Shown here piece after piece: positions 45,938 to 54,972 of a DNA stretch of 64,000 nt (position 1 is the first letter of the stretch; every line of letters begins with the position of its first letter). This DNA comes from UBA4416 sp035439445 (GTDB lineage: Bacteria > Bacteroidota > Bacteroidia > B-17B0 > Aurantibacillaceae), in assembly GCA_035439445.1 (NCBI GenBank), contig DAORKG010000003.1, positions 62,001 through 126,000 on the forward strand, given 5' to 3'. Under the pieces are notes generated by a model, which was given only the letters and a program-made list of their open reading frames with translations, was not told the DNA's origin and did not search any database. Position numbers and translations under genes: made by a program.

Positions 45938-48085
45938 TTGGAAAACAAAAAAGACATATTATCTAGAACGTATTTAGTGTACATATTTTTATGTGTGTTC
46001 GCTTTATCCATTTTTTATAAAATGTGTATCATCCAATTTAAAGAAGGAGCAGAGTGGACAGCTAAAGCAGAAGCTTTTAACACGCAAGTTCATGAGATAC
46101 AAGCTGTACGTGGAAATATTTTTGACATTAACGGAAACTTATTGGCTACTTCCTTACCCTACTATGAAGTAGCAGTAGATATAAACGCTCCATCCATTGA
46201 TAAAAAATTATTTGAAGCAAAAGTAGATTCATTGGGAACAATGATTGCTGATTTATTTAAAGACAAATCAGCTAAACAATATATTAAACTATTACGCAAA
46301 GCGCGTAAAAGCGGTGACCGTTATGTTGTTTTAAAACGTAATGTACCATACAAAGATTTACAAATTCTAAAAACTTTTCCAATTTTCAAAAAAGGAAAAC
46401 GTGGTGGTTTAGTAACACTTCAAACAAACAAGCGTGAACGTCCATTTAAAATGTTAGCAGCTCGTACTATCGGTATGGCTCGTGAGGGTGTGAAACCAGT
46501 TGGTTTAGAGGGTGCATACGATACTTTACTAAAAGGTATAAGCGGACAACGTTTAATGCAAAAAATTGCAGGTGATGTGTGGCGACCTATTAACGATGAA
46601 AACGAAGTTGAACCAAAAGATGGTAGCGATTTATATACAACAATCGATATCAATATTCAGGATGTTGCTGAAAATGCTTTAATGAATACCTTGATTAAAA
46701 ATAAAGCATCGCATGGTTGTGCTATTTTAATGGAAGTAAAAACCGGCGAGATTAAAGCAATTGCAAACTTAACGCGTGATGGAAAAGACTCTACATCTTA
46801 CTCAGAAAGTTTGAACTATGCTATTGGTTATGCCACAGAGCCTGGGTCTACGTTTAAGCTAGCGTCTTATTTAGCAGTGATGGATGACTACGGTTTAAAT
46901 TTAGATGAAAAAATACAAGTTGGTAATGGCGAAGTGACTTATTATAACAAAACTATTAAGGATGCTCATCCGCCTGAAACTCCTGTTTTAACATTAAAGC
47001 GTGCATTTGAAGTTTCATCTAACGTAGCTGCTGCTAAAACCATTGTAAAATATTACTCAAAAAACCCTCAACAATACATTAATAAATTAAAATCATTTCA
47101 TCTAAATGAGAAAATAGGTTTGGCTATCCCCGGAGAAGCGAAACCTTTAATAAAAGAACCAAAAAGCAAAGATTGGTCTGGTTTATCACTTCCTCAAATT
47201 AGTTATGGTTACGAAAGTTTAATTACTCCATTACAAACCTTAACTCTTTATAATGCTATTGCTAACGATGGGAAAATGGTAAAGCCTCGTTTTGAAAGAG
47301 AAATTAAACATAACGGTAAAACAGTAAAAACTTTTACTACTGAGGTGATTGCTGAGCAAATTGTAAAACCATCTACCATTAAAAAAGCAAAAGAAATGCT
47401 AGAAGGCGTTGTGCAAAATGGAAGCGGAAAAGGTTTAAACATTACTGCATTTAAAGTGGGTGGTAAAACGGGTACCGCACAAATTGCCAAAGTTGGAGCA
47501 AGAAGAGGAAGTGGAAAAACAGCTTATGGTGATGTGGGCGACAGAAATTACCAAGCATCTTTTGTAGGGTATTTTCCGGCAGATAAACCATTATATACTT
47601 GTATCGTTATTATCAATTCGCCTAGTAATGGTATTTATTATGGTGGTTTAGTCGCTGGTCCAGTATTCAAAGAAATTGCTGAAAAGGTTTACTCAAGTAG
47701 TTTAGACTTTTTAGAACCTATCAATAACAAACAAAATTTATTAACCAAAGCTCCGGGAAGCATCAAATCAAAAAATGATGAAATAGTTGTCGCTTCCAAA
47801 GCTCTAAAACTACCAATAAAATCTGACGTTACAGAAGACAACTATGTATCAAGAAATCCTTCCGACTCAACTCGAATTTCGTTACAAGCAAGCAATTTAG
47901 AAAGCCAATTAAAAAAAGGAATTGTTCCAAACTTAAATGGCCTATCTGCAAAAGATGCTTTGTATTTACTAGAAAATTCAGGTTTTCATGTAAAGCTATA
48001 TGGAATTGGTTCAGTAAAAAAACAATCGATTGAAGCTGGTCAAAAATTTAATAAAGGAGATAAAATAACATTGATACTTAGTTAA
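45938..48085 (+). CDS. ftsI: Septal transpeptidase (FtsI / PBP3) with PASTA domain
   Basis: A 715-residue class B penicillin-binding protein. An N-terminal anchor helix (TYLVYIFLCVFALSIFYKMCII) is followed by a dimerisation domain. In the transpeptidase domain the SxxK serine is S304 (EPGSTFK, Lys307), SxN is S360-S361-N362 and KTG is K510-T511-G512. The last 60 residues form one PASTA domain (GIVPNLNGLSAKDALYLL). It cross-links septal peptidoglycan with FtsW. Translation must begin at TTG 45938, right after the ftsL stop, because the next ATG lies beyond the anchor helix. Confidence 0.95.
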   Translation: MENKKDILSRTYLVYIFLCVFALSIFYKMCIIQFKEGAEWTAKAEAFNTQVHEIQAVRGNIFDINGNLLATSLPYYEVAVDINAPSIDKKLFEAKVDSLGTMIADLFKDKSAKQYIKLLRKARKSGDRYVVLKRNVPYKDLQILKTFPIFKKGKRGGLVTLQTNKRERPFKMLAARTIGMAREGVKPVGLEGAYDTLLKGISGQRLMQKIAGDVWRPINDENEVEPKDGSDLYTTIDINIQDVAENALMNTLIKNKASHGCAILMEVKTGEIKAIANLTRDGKDSTSYSESLNYAIGYATEPGSTFKLASYLAVMDDYGLNLDEKIQVGNGEVTYYNKTIKDAHPPETPVLTLKRAFEVSSNVAAAKTIVKYYSKNPQQYINKLKSFHLNEKIGLAIPGEAKPLIKEPKSKDWSGLSLPQISYGYESLITPLQTLTLYNAIANDGKMVKPRFEREIKHNGKTVKTFTTEVIAEQIVKPSTIKKAKEMLEGVVQNGSGKGLNITAFKVGGKTGTAQIAKVGARRGSGKTAYGDVGDRNYQASFVGYFPADKPLYTCIVIINSPSNGIYYGGLVAGPVFKEIAEKVYSSSLDFLEPINNKQNLLTKAPGSIKSKNDEIVVASKALKLPIKSDVTEDNYVSRNPSDSTRISLQASNLESQLKKGIVPNLNGLSAKDALYLLENSGFHVKLYGIGSVKKQSIEAGQKFNKGDKITLILS

Positions 48086-48086
48086 A

Positions 48087-49556
48087 GTGAAATTGAAATT
48101 ATTAAGCGACATATTATATAAAACACGATTAGAAGAAATCATTGGTTCTACCAATGTAGCTATCTCATCTGTTACTTTTGACTCTCGTAAAGTAAAAAAG
48201 GATTCTTTATTTATTGCTACAAGAGGAACGGCTTCTGATGGACATCATTATATTGAATTAGCTATCGAAGCAGGTGCTGTTGCTATTGTATGCGAAGATT
48301 TACCTGAAACTTTGAAAGAGAACGTTACTTACGTAAAAGTATTAGATTCTTCTGCCTCATTAGGATATATTGCTTGTAACTTTTATGATAATCCTTCTGA
48401 AAAATTAAAGTTAGTTGGTATTACCGGAACTAATGGAAAAACAACGACTGTTACTTTATTATTTAATCTATTCAGAGGCTTAGGATACAATGTTGGTTTA
48501 TTATCTACTGTAGAAAATAAAATTAATACAACCGTTATTCCTTCAACACATACAACACCGGATGCATTAGCACTAAATGAATTATTAGCAAAAATGGTTG
48601 AAGCCGGTTGTCAGTATGCATTTATGGAAGTAAGCTCGCATGCCATTGTGCAACATCGTATTACTGGATTGAAATTTACAGGAGCTGCCTTTTCAAATAT
48701 CACTCATGATCATTTAGATTATCATAAAACATTTGAAGAATATATCAGAGCTAAAAAAATGTTCTTTGATAATTTACAAGATGATGCTTTTGCTTTAACT
48801 AATAAGGATGATAGAAACGGCTCAGTGATGTTACAAAACACAAAGGCTAAAAAATATTCTTATGGTTTAAAATCTGTAGCTGATTTCAAATGCAGGGTAG
48901 TTGAAAATCATTTAAATGGTTTATTGCTAAGCATCGATAATCAAGAAGTATGGGTGAAATTAATTGGGTCGTTTAATGCCTATAACGTATTGGTTGTTTA
49001 CTCAATTGCTATATTACTAAAACAAGATAAGGTACAAGTATTAACAACATTAAGTAATTTAAACTCAGTTGAAGGACGCTTTCAATACATCAAATCTAAA
49101 AATGGTATTGTAGCCATTGTAGATTATGCGCACACGCCAGATGCGTTAAAAAATGTTTTAGAAACTATCAAAGATATCAGAACAGGAAATGAGCAAGTGA
49201 TTACACTGGTTGGTTGTGGCGGGGACAGAGATGCGGCTAAGCGTCCTATCATGGCACAAATTGCTTGTGAGTATAGCAACAAGGTAGTATTAACAAGTGA
49301 TAATCCAAGAAGCGAAGATCCAGAAGAAATTTTAAATCAAATGCAAGCAGGAATTAATCCTGCAGAAATGAAAAAAACATTACGCATTAGCGATAGAAAA
49401 GAAGCGATAAGAACATCTGTTGCTTTTGCCAAAGAAGGCGATATCATATTAATAGCAGGGAAAGGGCACGAAAAATACCAAGAGATTAAAGGTGTGAAGC
49501 ACCCATTTGATGATTTTGAAATTGTAAAAGAAAACTTTAAAACACTAGAGATATAA
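48087..49556 (+). CDS. murE: UDP-MurNAc-L-Ala-D-Glu:meso-diaminopimelate ligase
   Basis: A 489-residue Mur ligase that adds the third stem-peptide residue. The P-loop is G114-T-N-G-K118 (ITGTNGKTTTV). The carbamylated-lysine/Mg region and the C-terminal domain (AIVDYAHTPDALKNVL) are intact. The motif DNPRSEDP (Arg after DNP) marks specificity for meso-diaminopimelate rather than lysine. GTG start at 48087, 1 bp after the ftsI stop. Confidence 0.97.
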   Translation: MKLKLLSDILYKTRLEEIIGSTNVAISSVTFDSRKVKKDSLFIATRGTASDGHHYIELAIEAGAVAIVCEDLPETLKENVTYVKVLDSSASLGYIACNFYDNPSEKLKLVGITGTNGKTTTVTLLFNLFRGLGYNVGLLSTVENKINTTVIPSTHTTPDALALNELLAKMVEAGCQYAFMEVSSHAIVQHRITGLKFTGAAFSNITHDHLDYHKTFEEYIRAKKMFFDNLQDDAFALTNKDDRNGSVMLQNTKAKKYSYGLKSVADFKCRVVENHLNGLLLSIDNQEVWVKLIGSFNAYNVLVVYSIAILLKQDKVQVLTTLSNLNSVEGRFQYIKSKNGIVAIVDYAHTPDALKNVLETIKDIRTGNEQVITLVGCGGDRDAAKRPIMAQIACEYSNKVVLTSDNPRSEDPEEILNQMQAGINPAEMKKTLRISDRKEAIRTSVAFAKEGDIILIAGKGHEKYQEIKGVKHPFDDFEIVKENFKTLEI

Positions 49557-49557
49557 T

Positions 49558-50826
49558 ATGTTTTACTACTTATTCCACTACCTAGATCAACACTTTAACT
49601 TTCCCGGAGCAGGAGTGTTTCAATACATCTCTTTTAGAGCTGCGTTGGCATTGTTAACATCGTTGATTATCTCTATGGTTTTCGGTAAACGTATTATCAA
49701 TTTCATACGCAAAAAACAAATTGGAGAAACCATCAGAGAATTAGGCTTAGAAGGGCAAAATGAAAAAGCCGGCACACCAACTATGGGTGGTTTAATTATT
49801 CTAGCAGCTATTATTATACCTACTTTATTATTTGCAAAAATACATAACGTATATATCGTATTAATGTTAATCTCAACGGTATGGTTAGGTTGCATTGGCT
49901 TCTTGGATGATTATATTAAAGTTTTTAAGAAAAATAAAGAAGGCTTACAAGGGAAATTTAAAGTAGTTGGACAAATTGGTATTGGCTTATTAGTTGGTGC
50001 AGTTTTATACTTTCATCCCGATGTAGTGATTAAGGAGCGTGTTACTGCCAATCAGCAAGCAGCTTACTCATTTGATGAAGCCATCAGTAAATCGAAAGAT
50101 TTAACGCTTCCTAAATATTCTCACGAAACAACAAAAACAATTAAAACCACTATTCCATTTGTAAAAAACAATGAGTTTGATTACGAGCAATTATTATCAT
50201 TTATGGGGGATAGCGCTCAAAAATATGGTTGGTTAATTTTTATTCCAATTGTCATTTTAATTGTAACAGCCGTTTCAAATGGCGCCAACATTACAGATGG
50301 AATAGATGGCTTAGCGGCAGGAACAAGTGCAATTATCGGAACAACCTTAGGAATCTTAGCATACGTTAGTGGTAACACCATTTTTGCAGATTACTTAAAT
50401 ATTATGTACATACCAAACACCGGTGAATTGGTGGTATTTATGGCTGCCTTTGTTGGAGCCTGCGTTGGTTTCTTATGGTATAATGCTTATCCTGCTCAAG
50501 TATTCATGGGCGATACAGGAAGTTTAGCTATCGGCGGCATCATCGCTGTATATGCTATTGCTATTCGTAAAGAGTTATTGATTCCTATTTTATGTGGTAT
50601 TTTCTTAGTTGAAAATGTGTCGGTGATTTTACAAGTATACTATTTCAAGTATCAGAAAAAGAAACACGGTTTAGAATACGCAAAGGCTAATCGTTTATTT
50701 AAAATGGCGCCTTTGCATCATCATTATCAAAAATCAGGATTTCATGAATCAAAAATTGTGATGCGTTTTTTCATCATCGGAATCATGTTGGCAGCACTAA
50801 CAATAGTAACATTAAAATTAAGATAA
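49558..50826 (+). CDS. mraY: Phospho-N-acetylmuramoyl-pentapeptide transferase
   Basis: A 422-residue multi-pass membrane enzyme that makes lipid I. Conserved MraY signatures: GTPTMGGLIIL, FLDDYIKVFKKNKEGL, NGANITDGIDGLAAGTSAI (catalytic Asp region), FMGDTGSLAIGG and MAPLHHHYQKSGFHESKIVMRF. About ten helices are predicted. The insertion of about 60 residues between helices (FDEAISKSKDLTLPKYSHE) is longer than in E. coli and is usual in Bacteroidota. It follows murE by 1 bp. Confidence 0.97.
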   Translation: MFYYLFHYLDQHFNFPGAGVFQYISFRAALALLTSLIISMVFGKRIINFIRKKQIGETIRELGLEGQNEKAGTPTMGGLIILAAIIIPTLLFAKIHNVYIVLMLISTVWLGCIGFLDDYIKVFKKNKEGLQGKFKVVGQIGIGLLVGAVLYFHPDVVIKERVTANQQAAYSFDEAISKSKDLTLPKYSHETTKTIKTTIPFVKNNEFDYEQLLSFMGDSAQKYGWLIFIPIVILIVTAVSNGANITDGIDGLAAGTSAIIGTTLGILAYVSGNTIFADYLNIMYIPNTGELVVFMAAFVGACVGFLWYNAYPAQVFMGDTGSLAIGGIIAVYAIAIRKELLIPILCGIFLVENVSVILQVYYFKYQKKKHGLEYAKANRLFKMAPLHHHYQKSGFHESKIVMRFFIIGIMLAALTIVTLKLR

Positions 50827-50833
50827 TATAAAA

Positions 50834-52180
50834 TTGAATAAACGAATTGTGATATTAGGTAGCGGCGAAAGTGGAGTTGGCAGTGCAATACTAGCGCAGT
50901 CAAAGGGCTTTAGCGTGTTCGTATCCGACAAGGGTTTGATTCAAGATAAATATAAATCAGAATTACAAAAACACAAGATCGCATTTGAAGAAGGAAGTCA
51001 CACAGAAGATATGATTTTAAATGCTACTGAAATTATAAAAAGCCCTGGCATTCCTGATAAAGTAGAGTTAATTAAAAAAGCAAAAGAAAAAAACATTCCT
51101 GTGATTTCTGAAATAGAATTTGCAGGGCGTTATACAAATGCTAAAAAAATATGCATCACCGGAAGTAACGGAAAAACAACCACTACCCTACTCACTTACC
51201 ACATCCTTAAAAAAGCAGGATATAATGTAGGATTAGGTGGAAATGTAGGAAAGAGTTTTGCGTATCAAGTAGCAACCGAAAATTTTGATTACTATGTTTT
51301 AGAATTAAGCAGCTTTCAATTAGATGGCATGTATGATTTTAAAGCAGATGTAGCCATTTTATTAAATATCACTCCTGATCATTTGGATAGATATGAATAC
51401 AAGTTTGAGAACTACGTTGCTTCTAAGTTTCGTATTACTCAAAATCAAACCGAAAAAGATGCCTTTGTGTATTGTGCTGATGACACAGTGATGGCTGAAT
51501 ACATGAAACAACATCCTATCAAAGCTGAATGTGTTCCATTTAGCATTAAAAAAAAGATAGATGGTAATGGCGCTTTTTTACAAGACAATGAAATAACCCT
51601 TAATTATAATAATAACCCTAAACCCTTAATTATGACCCTAGAACAATTAGCTTTGGCAGGTAAACACAACGTTTACAATTCAATGGCTGCTTCAATGGCA
51701 GCGCGTATCGTAGATATACGCAAGGACATTATTCGCGAAAGTTTAGAAGACTTCGTAAATGTTGAACACCGTTTAGAATTTGTTGCTTCAATCAATGGCA
51801 TCGAATTTATTAACGATTCAAAAGCAACTAACATTAACTCTACTTGGTATGCATTAGAAAGTATGCAAAAACCAACTGTTTTAATTTTAGGAGGACAAGA
51901 CAAAGGAAACAATTACGATGAATTACTTGACTTAGTAAAAGAAAAAGTAAAAGCAATTGTTTGCTTAGGTGTTGACAACAAAAAAATCATCAAAGCATTT
52001 AAAGGCTCTGTAGAGAATATTATGGAAGCAGGTTCAGCTGTTGAAGCTGTGGCTATGTCTTACAAATTAGCTAGCAAAGGTGATGTTGTTTTATTATCTC
52101 CTGCATGTGCAAGTTTCGATTTATTTCAAAACTACGAAGATAGAGGTGTTCAATTTAAAGCCGCTGTTAGAGCTCTATAA
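50834..52180 (+). CDS. murD: UDP-MurNAc-L-Ala:D-glutamate ligase
   Basis: A 448-residue Mur ligase that adds D-glutamate. The N-terminal Rossmann domain binds UDP-MurNAc-L-Ala (VILGSGESGVGSA). The P-loop is G110-S-N-G-K114 (GSNGKTTTT). The C-terminal domain contains FINDSKATNINS, LILGGQDKG and LLSPACASFDLFQNYEDRG, with the substrate-binding Lys, Ser and aromatic residues. TTG start at 50834. It is followed after 2 bp by a free-standing homologue of its own C-terminal domain. Confidence 0.96.
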   Translation: MNKRIVILGSGESGVGSAILAQSKGFSVFVSDKGLIQDKYKSELQKHKIAFEEGSHTEDMILNATEIIKSPGIPDKVELIKKAKEKNIPVISEIEFAGRYTNAKKICITGSNGKTTTTLLTYHILKKAGYNVGLGGNVGKSFAYQVATENFDYYVLELSSFQLDGMYDFKADVAILLNITPDHLDRYEYKFENYVASKFRITQNQTEKDAFVYCADDTVMAEYMKQHPIKAECVPFSIKKKIDGNGAFLQDNEITLNYNNNPKPLIMTLEQLALAGKHNVYNSMAASMAARIVDIRKDIIRESLEDFVNVEHRLEFVASINGIEFINDSKATNINSTWYALESMQKPTVLILGGQDKGNNYDELLDLVKEKVKAIVCLGVDNKKIIKAFKGSVENIMEAGSAVEAVAMSYKLASKGDVVLLSPACASFDLFQNYEDRGVQFKAAVRAL

Positions 52181-52182
52181 TC

Positions 52183-52647
52183 ATGAAAGAGATTGCATTA
52201 GGTCAAAAAACATTCTCTATTAATAGAGAAACAGACCATAATTTTGAATTTGTGGCTACTATAAATGACGTAACGTTCATTAACGATTCAAAAGCAACAA
52301 ATGCAAAACATGCTGTTGAAAGTATCAACTCTTTAGATGCAGAAATTGTTCTGATTTTAGGAGGCGATGATTTAAAAACAGATTATTCATGGTTTACCAA
52401 TATCAATTACTATAACATTAAAACTGTTATTTATTACGGACGACGTTTCGCCGAGATAAAAAACATTTTTAATAAACATGTGATGGTAATTGTAGCTGAT
52501 AATTTAGAAAGTGCTGTAGAGGTTTCAAAAGCAAAGGCCATTAAAAACCAAGCGGTTTTATTTTCGCCGGCTTGTCCAAGCTTCGACCCTTTTGATAATT
52601 ACAAAAACAGAGGCAATAAATTTAAAGAGCTAGTATTAAAAGGATAA
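52183..52647 (+). CDS. Stand-alone MurD C-terminal-domain paralogue
   Basis: A 154-residue protein clearly homologous to the last 140 residues of the MurD encoded just upstream. Shared blocks: EFVATINDVTFINDSKATN against EFVASINGIEFINDSKATN; IVLILGGDDL against VLILGGQDKG; and LFSPACPSFDPFDNYKNRGNKF against LLSPACASFDLFQNYEDRGVQF. The substrate-contact Lys, Ser and aromatic residues of the domain are conserved, but the N-terminal UDP domain and the ATP P-loop domain are absent, so it cannot ligate alone. It arose by a partial tandem duplication. It lies 2 bp after murD inside the dcw operon. Role unknown: a regulator, decoy or partner of MurD is conceivable. Confidence 0.88.
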   Translation: MKEIALGQKTFSINRETDHNFEFVATINDVTFINDSKATNAKHAVESINSLDAEIVLILGGDDLKTDYSWFTNINYYNIKTVIYYGRRFAEIKNIFNKHVMVIVADNLESAVEVSKAKAIKNQAVLFSPACPSFDPFDNYKNRGNKFKELVLKG

Positions 52648-52661
52648 AAGATAAATGTTTT

Positions 52662-52678
52662 AGGACTAACGAAATCCT
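52662..52678. repeat. Degenerate palindromic element before ftsW
   Basis: AGGACTAACGAAATCCT lies in the 57-bp gap before ftsW. It is a decayed match to the AGGACTAAAGTCCT hairpin found at 18681-18694. Confidence 0.45.
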
Positions 52679-52704
52679 TTATCATATATCATTAATCAAA
52701 CACA

Positions 52705-53862
52705 ATGAAACAATTATCATACTTAAAAGGAGATAGAGTTATCTGGGCAATAGTGTTCCTATTGTCGTTGCTATCTATTTTGGTAGTGTATAGTTCGGTT
52801 GTTACATTGGCTCATAAATACAAACAAGGAAACACTGAGGCTTATTTAATAAAACATGGTATTACAGTAGTTGGTGGGATTTTAATCATGTATTTAGTCC
52901 ACAAGATGAAATACACTCTGTTCTCTAGGGTTGCACAGATTGGTATTTTATTAGTAGTTCCATTATTACTTTTTACATTATTACGAGGCGTGAGTGCAGG
53001 TGAAGCAAGTCGTTGGATTCCAATTCCAGGGATAGGGTTAACATTTCAATCCTCCGACGTTGCCAAAATTATTTTATTAATTTTTGTTGCCCGCACTTTA
53101 ACCATTCGTCAAGGTCAATTAGAAGATTTTAAATCAGTCATCAAATACCTATTAGTACCAATTGGATTTATTTGCTTATTGATTTTTCCTGCAAACTTTT
53201 CGACTGCGGCTTTATTATTTTCAAACTGCTTGTTCTTAATGTTTGTTGGCAGAATTAAAGTGAAATTTATTGGATATATTTTAGGGGCATGTGTAGGTTT
53301 TATATTATTGGTAGGCATCATCATTTTTCAATTCCCCGATTTAATTCCTCGTGGTGCTACATGGAAAGCGCGTATCGAAAATTTTAGTAAAGGAGATGCA
53401 AAAAACAACTACCAAAGTGAACAAGCAAAAATTGCTATTGCAACGGGCGGTATTATAGGTAAAGGGCCTGGTAATAGTACACAACGTGCTTTTTTACCAC
53501 AAGCTTCTTCTGATTTTATTTATGCCATTATTATTGAAGAATATGGTTTATTCACAGGCTTCGCGATGTTATTCTTATACATGATTTTATTATTCAGGGG
53601 TATCAGAATATTACGTGATTCGGAAAAAACATTTGGTGGATTAATGGCAGTAGGTTTAAGTTTTAGCTTGGTGTTTCAAGCATTAATTAATATGGCGGTT
53701 GCGGTAAATTTATTTCCTGTAACTGGTCAACCATTGCCTTTAGTGAGTATGGGAGGAACATCCATTTGGTTTACCTGTATTGCTATTGGTATTATTTTAA
53801 GTGTGAGTAAATCAAACGAGGATAGCACAGGAAAAGAAGAACAAGAAGTAATCACTGAATAA
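52705..53862 (+). CDS. ftsW: Septal peptidoglycan glycosyltransferase FtsW
   Basis: A 385-residue SEDS-family membrane enzyme with ten predicted helices that polymerises lipid II at the septum. SEDS hallmarks are GEASRWIPIPGIGLTFQSSDVAKI (catalytic Asp region), YQSEQAKIAIATGGIIGKGPGNSTQ and the LPLVSMGGTSIWFTCIAIGI segment near the C-terminus. Its cognate transpeptidase FtsI is in the same operon. Start ATG 52705, 57 bp after the MurD-C paralogue. Confidence 0.96.
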   Translation: MKQLSYLKGDRVIWAIVFLLSLLSILVVYSSVVTLAHKYKQGNTEAYLIKHGITVVGGILIMYLVHKMKYTLFSRVAQIGILLVVPLLLFTLLRGVSAGEASRWIPIPGIGLTFQSSDVAKIILLIFVARTLTIRQGQLEDFKSVIKYLLVPIGFICLLIFPANFSTAALLFSNCLFLMFVGRIKVKFIGYILGACVGFILLVGIIIFQFPDLIPRGATWKARIENFSKGDAKNNYQSEQAKIAIATGGIIGKGPGNSTQRAFLPQASSDFIYAIIIEEYGLFTGFAMLFLYMILLFRGIRILRDSEKTFGGLMAVGLSFSLVFQALINMAVAVNLFPVTGQPLPLVSMGGTSIWFTCIAIGIILSVSKSNEDSTGKEEQEVITE

Positions 53863-54972
53863 ATGAAACCACTAAAAGTAATATTAAGCGGAGGAGGTAC
53901 AGGAGGGCATATATTCCCAGCTGTAGCTATTGCTAACGAAATAAAAAAGTTAGTTCCTCATGCTGAAATTTTATTTGTGGGTGCATTAGGCAAAATGGAA
54001 ATGGAAAAAGTTCCTGCTGCGGGTTACAAAATCATTGGTGTTCCTATTGCTGGTTTACAACGTAAATTTACTTTAGCTAATTTAAAATTACCTTTCCTTA
54101 TTATACAGTCTTTATTAAAGACTCGCAAAATAGTCAACGATTTTAAACCAGATGTTGTTGTGGGAACTGGAGGTTATGCTTCCGGACCTTTATTAAAAGC
54201 TGCCACAGCAAAGGGCATTCCGGCACTATTACAAGAACAAAATTCTTACGCAGGAATTACCAATAAGATATTGTCAAAAAAAGCAAGTAAGATTTGTGTG
54301 GCCTACGAAGGCATGGAGCAATTCTTCCCTAAAGAAAAAATTATTCTAACAGGTAATCCTGTTCGTCAGGATATTACCAACATTGCTGCTAAACGCGATG
54401 AGGCTTTTGAATTCTTTAAATTAGATAAAAGCAGAAAAACAATTTTAGTAGTTGGTGGAAGCCTTGGAGCTAAGGGAATTAACGAAGCAATGGGCGAAGG
54501 CTTACAACAACTAGCTGACAATAATATTCAATTAATTTGGCAAACCGGTAAAACCTATTTCGAAACAGCTAAACAACAAACAGCAGCTTTTGAATCAAAA
54601 AATATCAGAGCGGTTGATTTCATCACTCGCATGGATTTGGCATATGCTTTTGCAGATGTGGTAATTTCAAGAGCCGGAGCTGGTGCCATTTCCGAATTAT
54701 GCATCGTGCAAAAGCCAAGCGTTTTAGTACCATTATTAACTGCTGCCGAAGATCATCAAACAAAAAATGCGATGTCCTTAGTGAATAAAAAAGCTGCTAT
54801 TTTAGTGAGAGACGATCAGGCAAAAGCCAACTTAATTAAAGAAGCTGTTGCATTAATTAATAATACATCATTACAACAAGAACTAAGTAAAAACTGCGGA
54901 TTGCTGGCTTTACCTAATTCAACTAGTATGATTGCCAACGAAGTTTTAAAATTAGCCAACTACACTTTGTAA
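53863..54972 (+). CDS. murG: UDP-GlcNAc:lipid I N-acetylglucosaminyltransferase
   Basis: A 369-residue GT-B glycosyltransferase (family GT28) that converts lipid I to lipid II at the inner face of the membrane. The N-terminal GGGTGGHIFPAVAIANE and GGYASGPLLKAATAKGIPALLQEQNS segments are the lipid I site. The C-terminal UDP-GlcNAc site is in VVGGSLGAKGINEA and VISRAGAGAISELCIVQKPSVLVPL. Its ATG directly follows the ftsW stop, and its stop overlaps murC by 1 bp. Confidence 0.97.
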   Translation: MKPLKVILSGGGTGGHIFPAVAIANEIKKLVPHAEILFVGALGKMEMEKVPAAGYKIIGVPIAGLQRKFTLANLKLPFLIIQSLLKTRKIVNDFKPDVVVGTGGYASGPLLKAATAKGIPALLQEQNSYAGITNKILSKKASKICVAYEGMEQFFPKEKIILTGNPVRQDITNIAAKRDEAFEFFKLDKSRKTILVVGGSLGAKGINEAMGEGLQQLADNNIQLIWQTGKTYFETAKQQTAAFESKNIRAVDFITRMDLAYAFADVVISRAGAGAISELCIVQKPSVLVPLLTAAEDHQTKNAMSLVNKKAAILVRDDQAKANLIKEAVALINNTSLQQELSKNCGLLALPNSTSMIANEVLKLANYTL

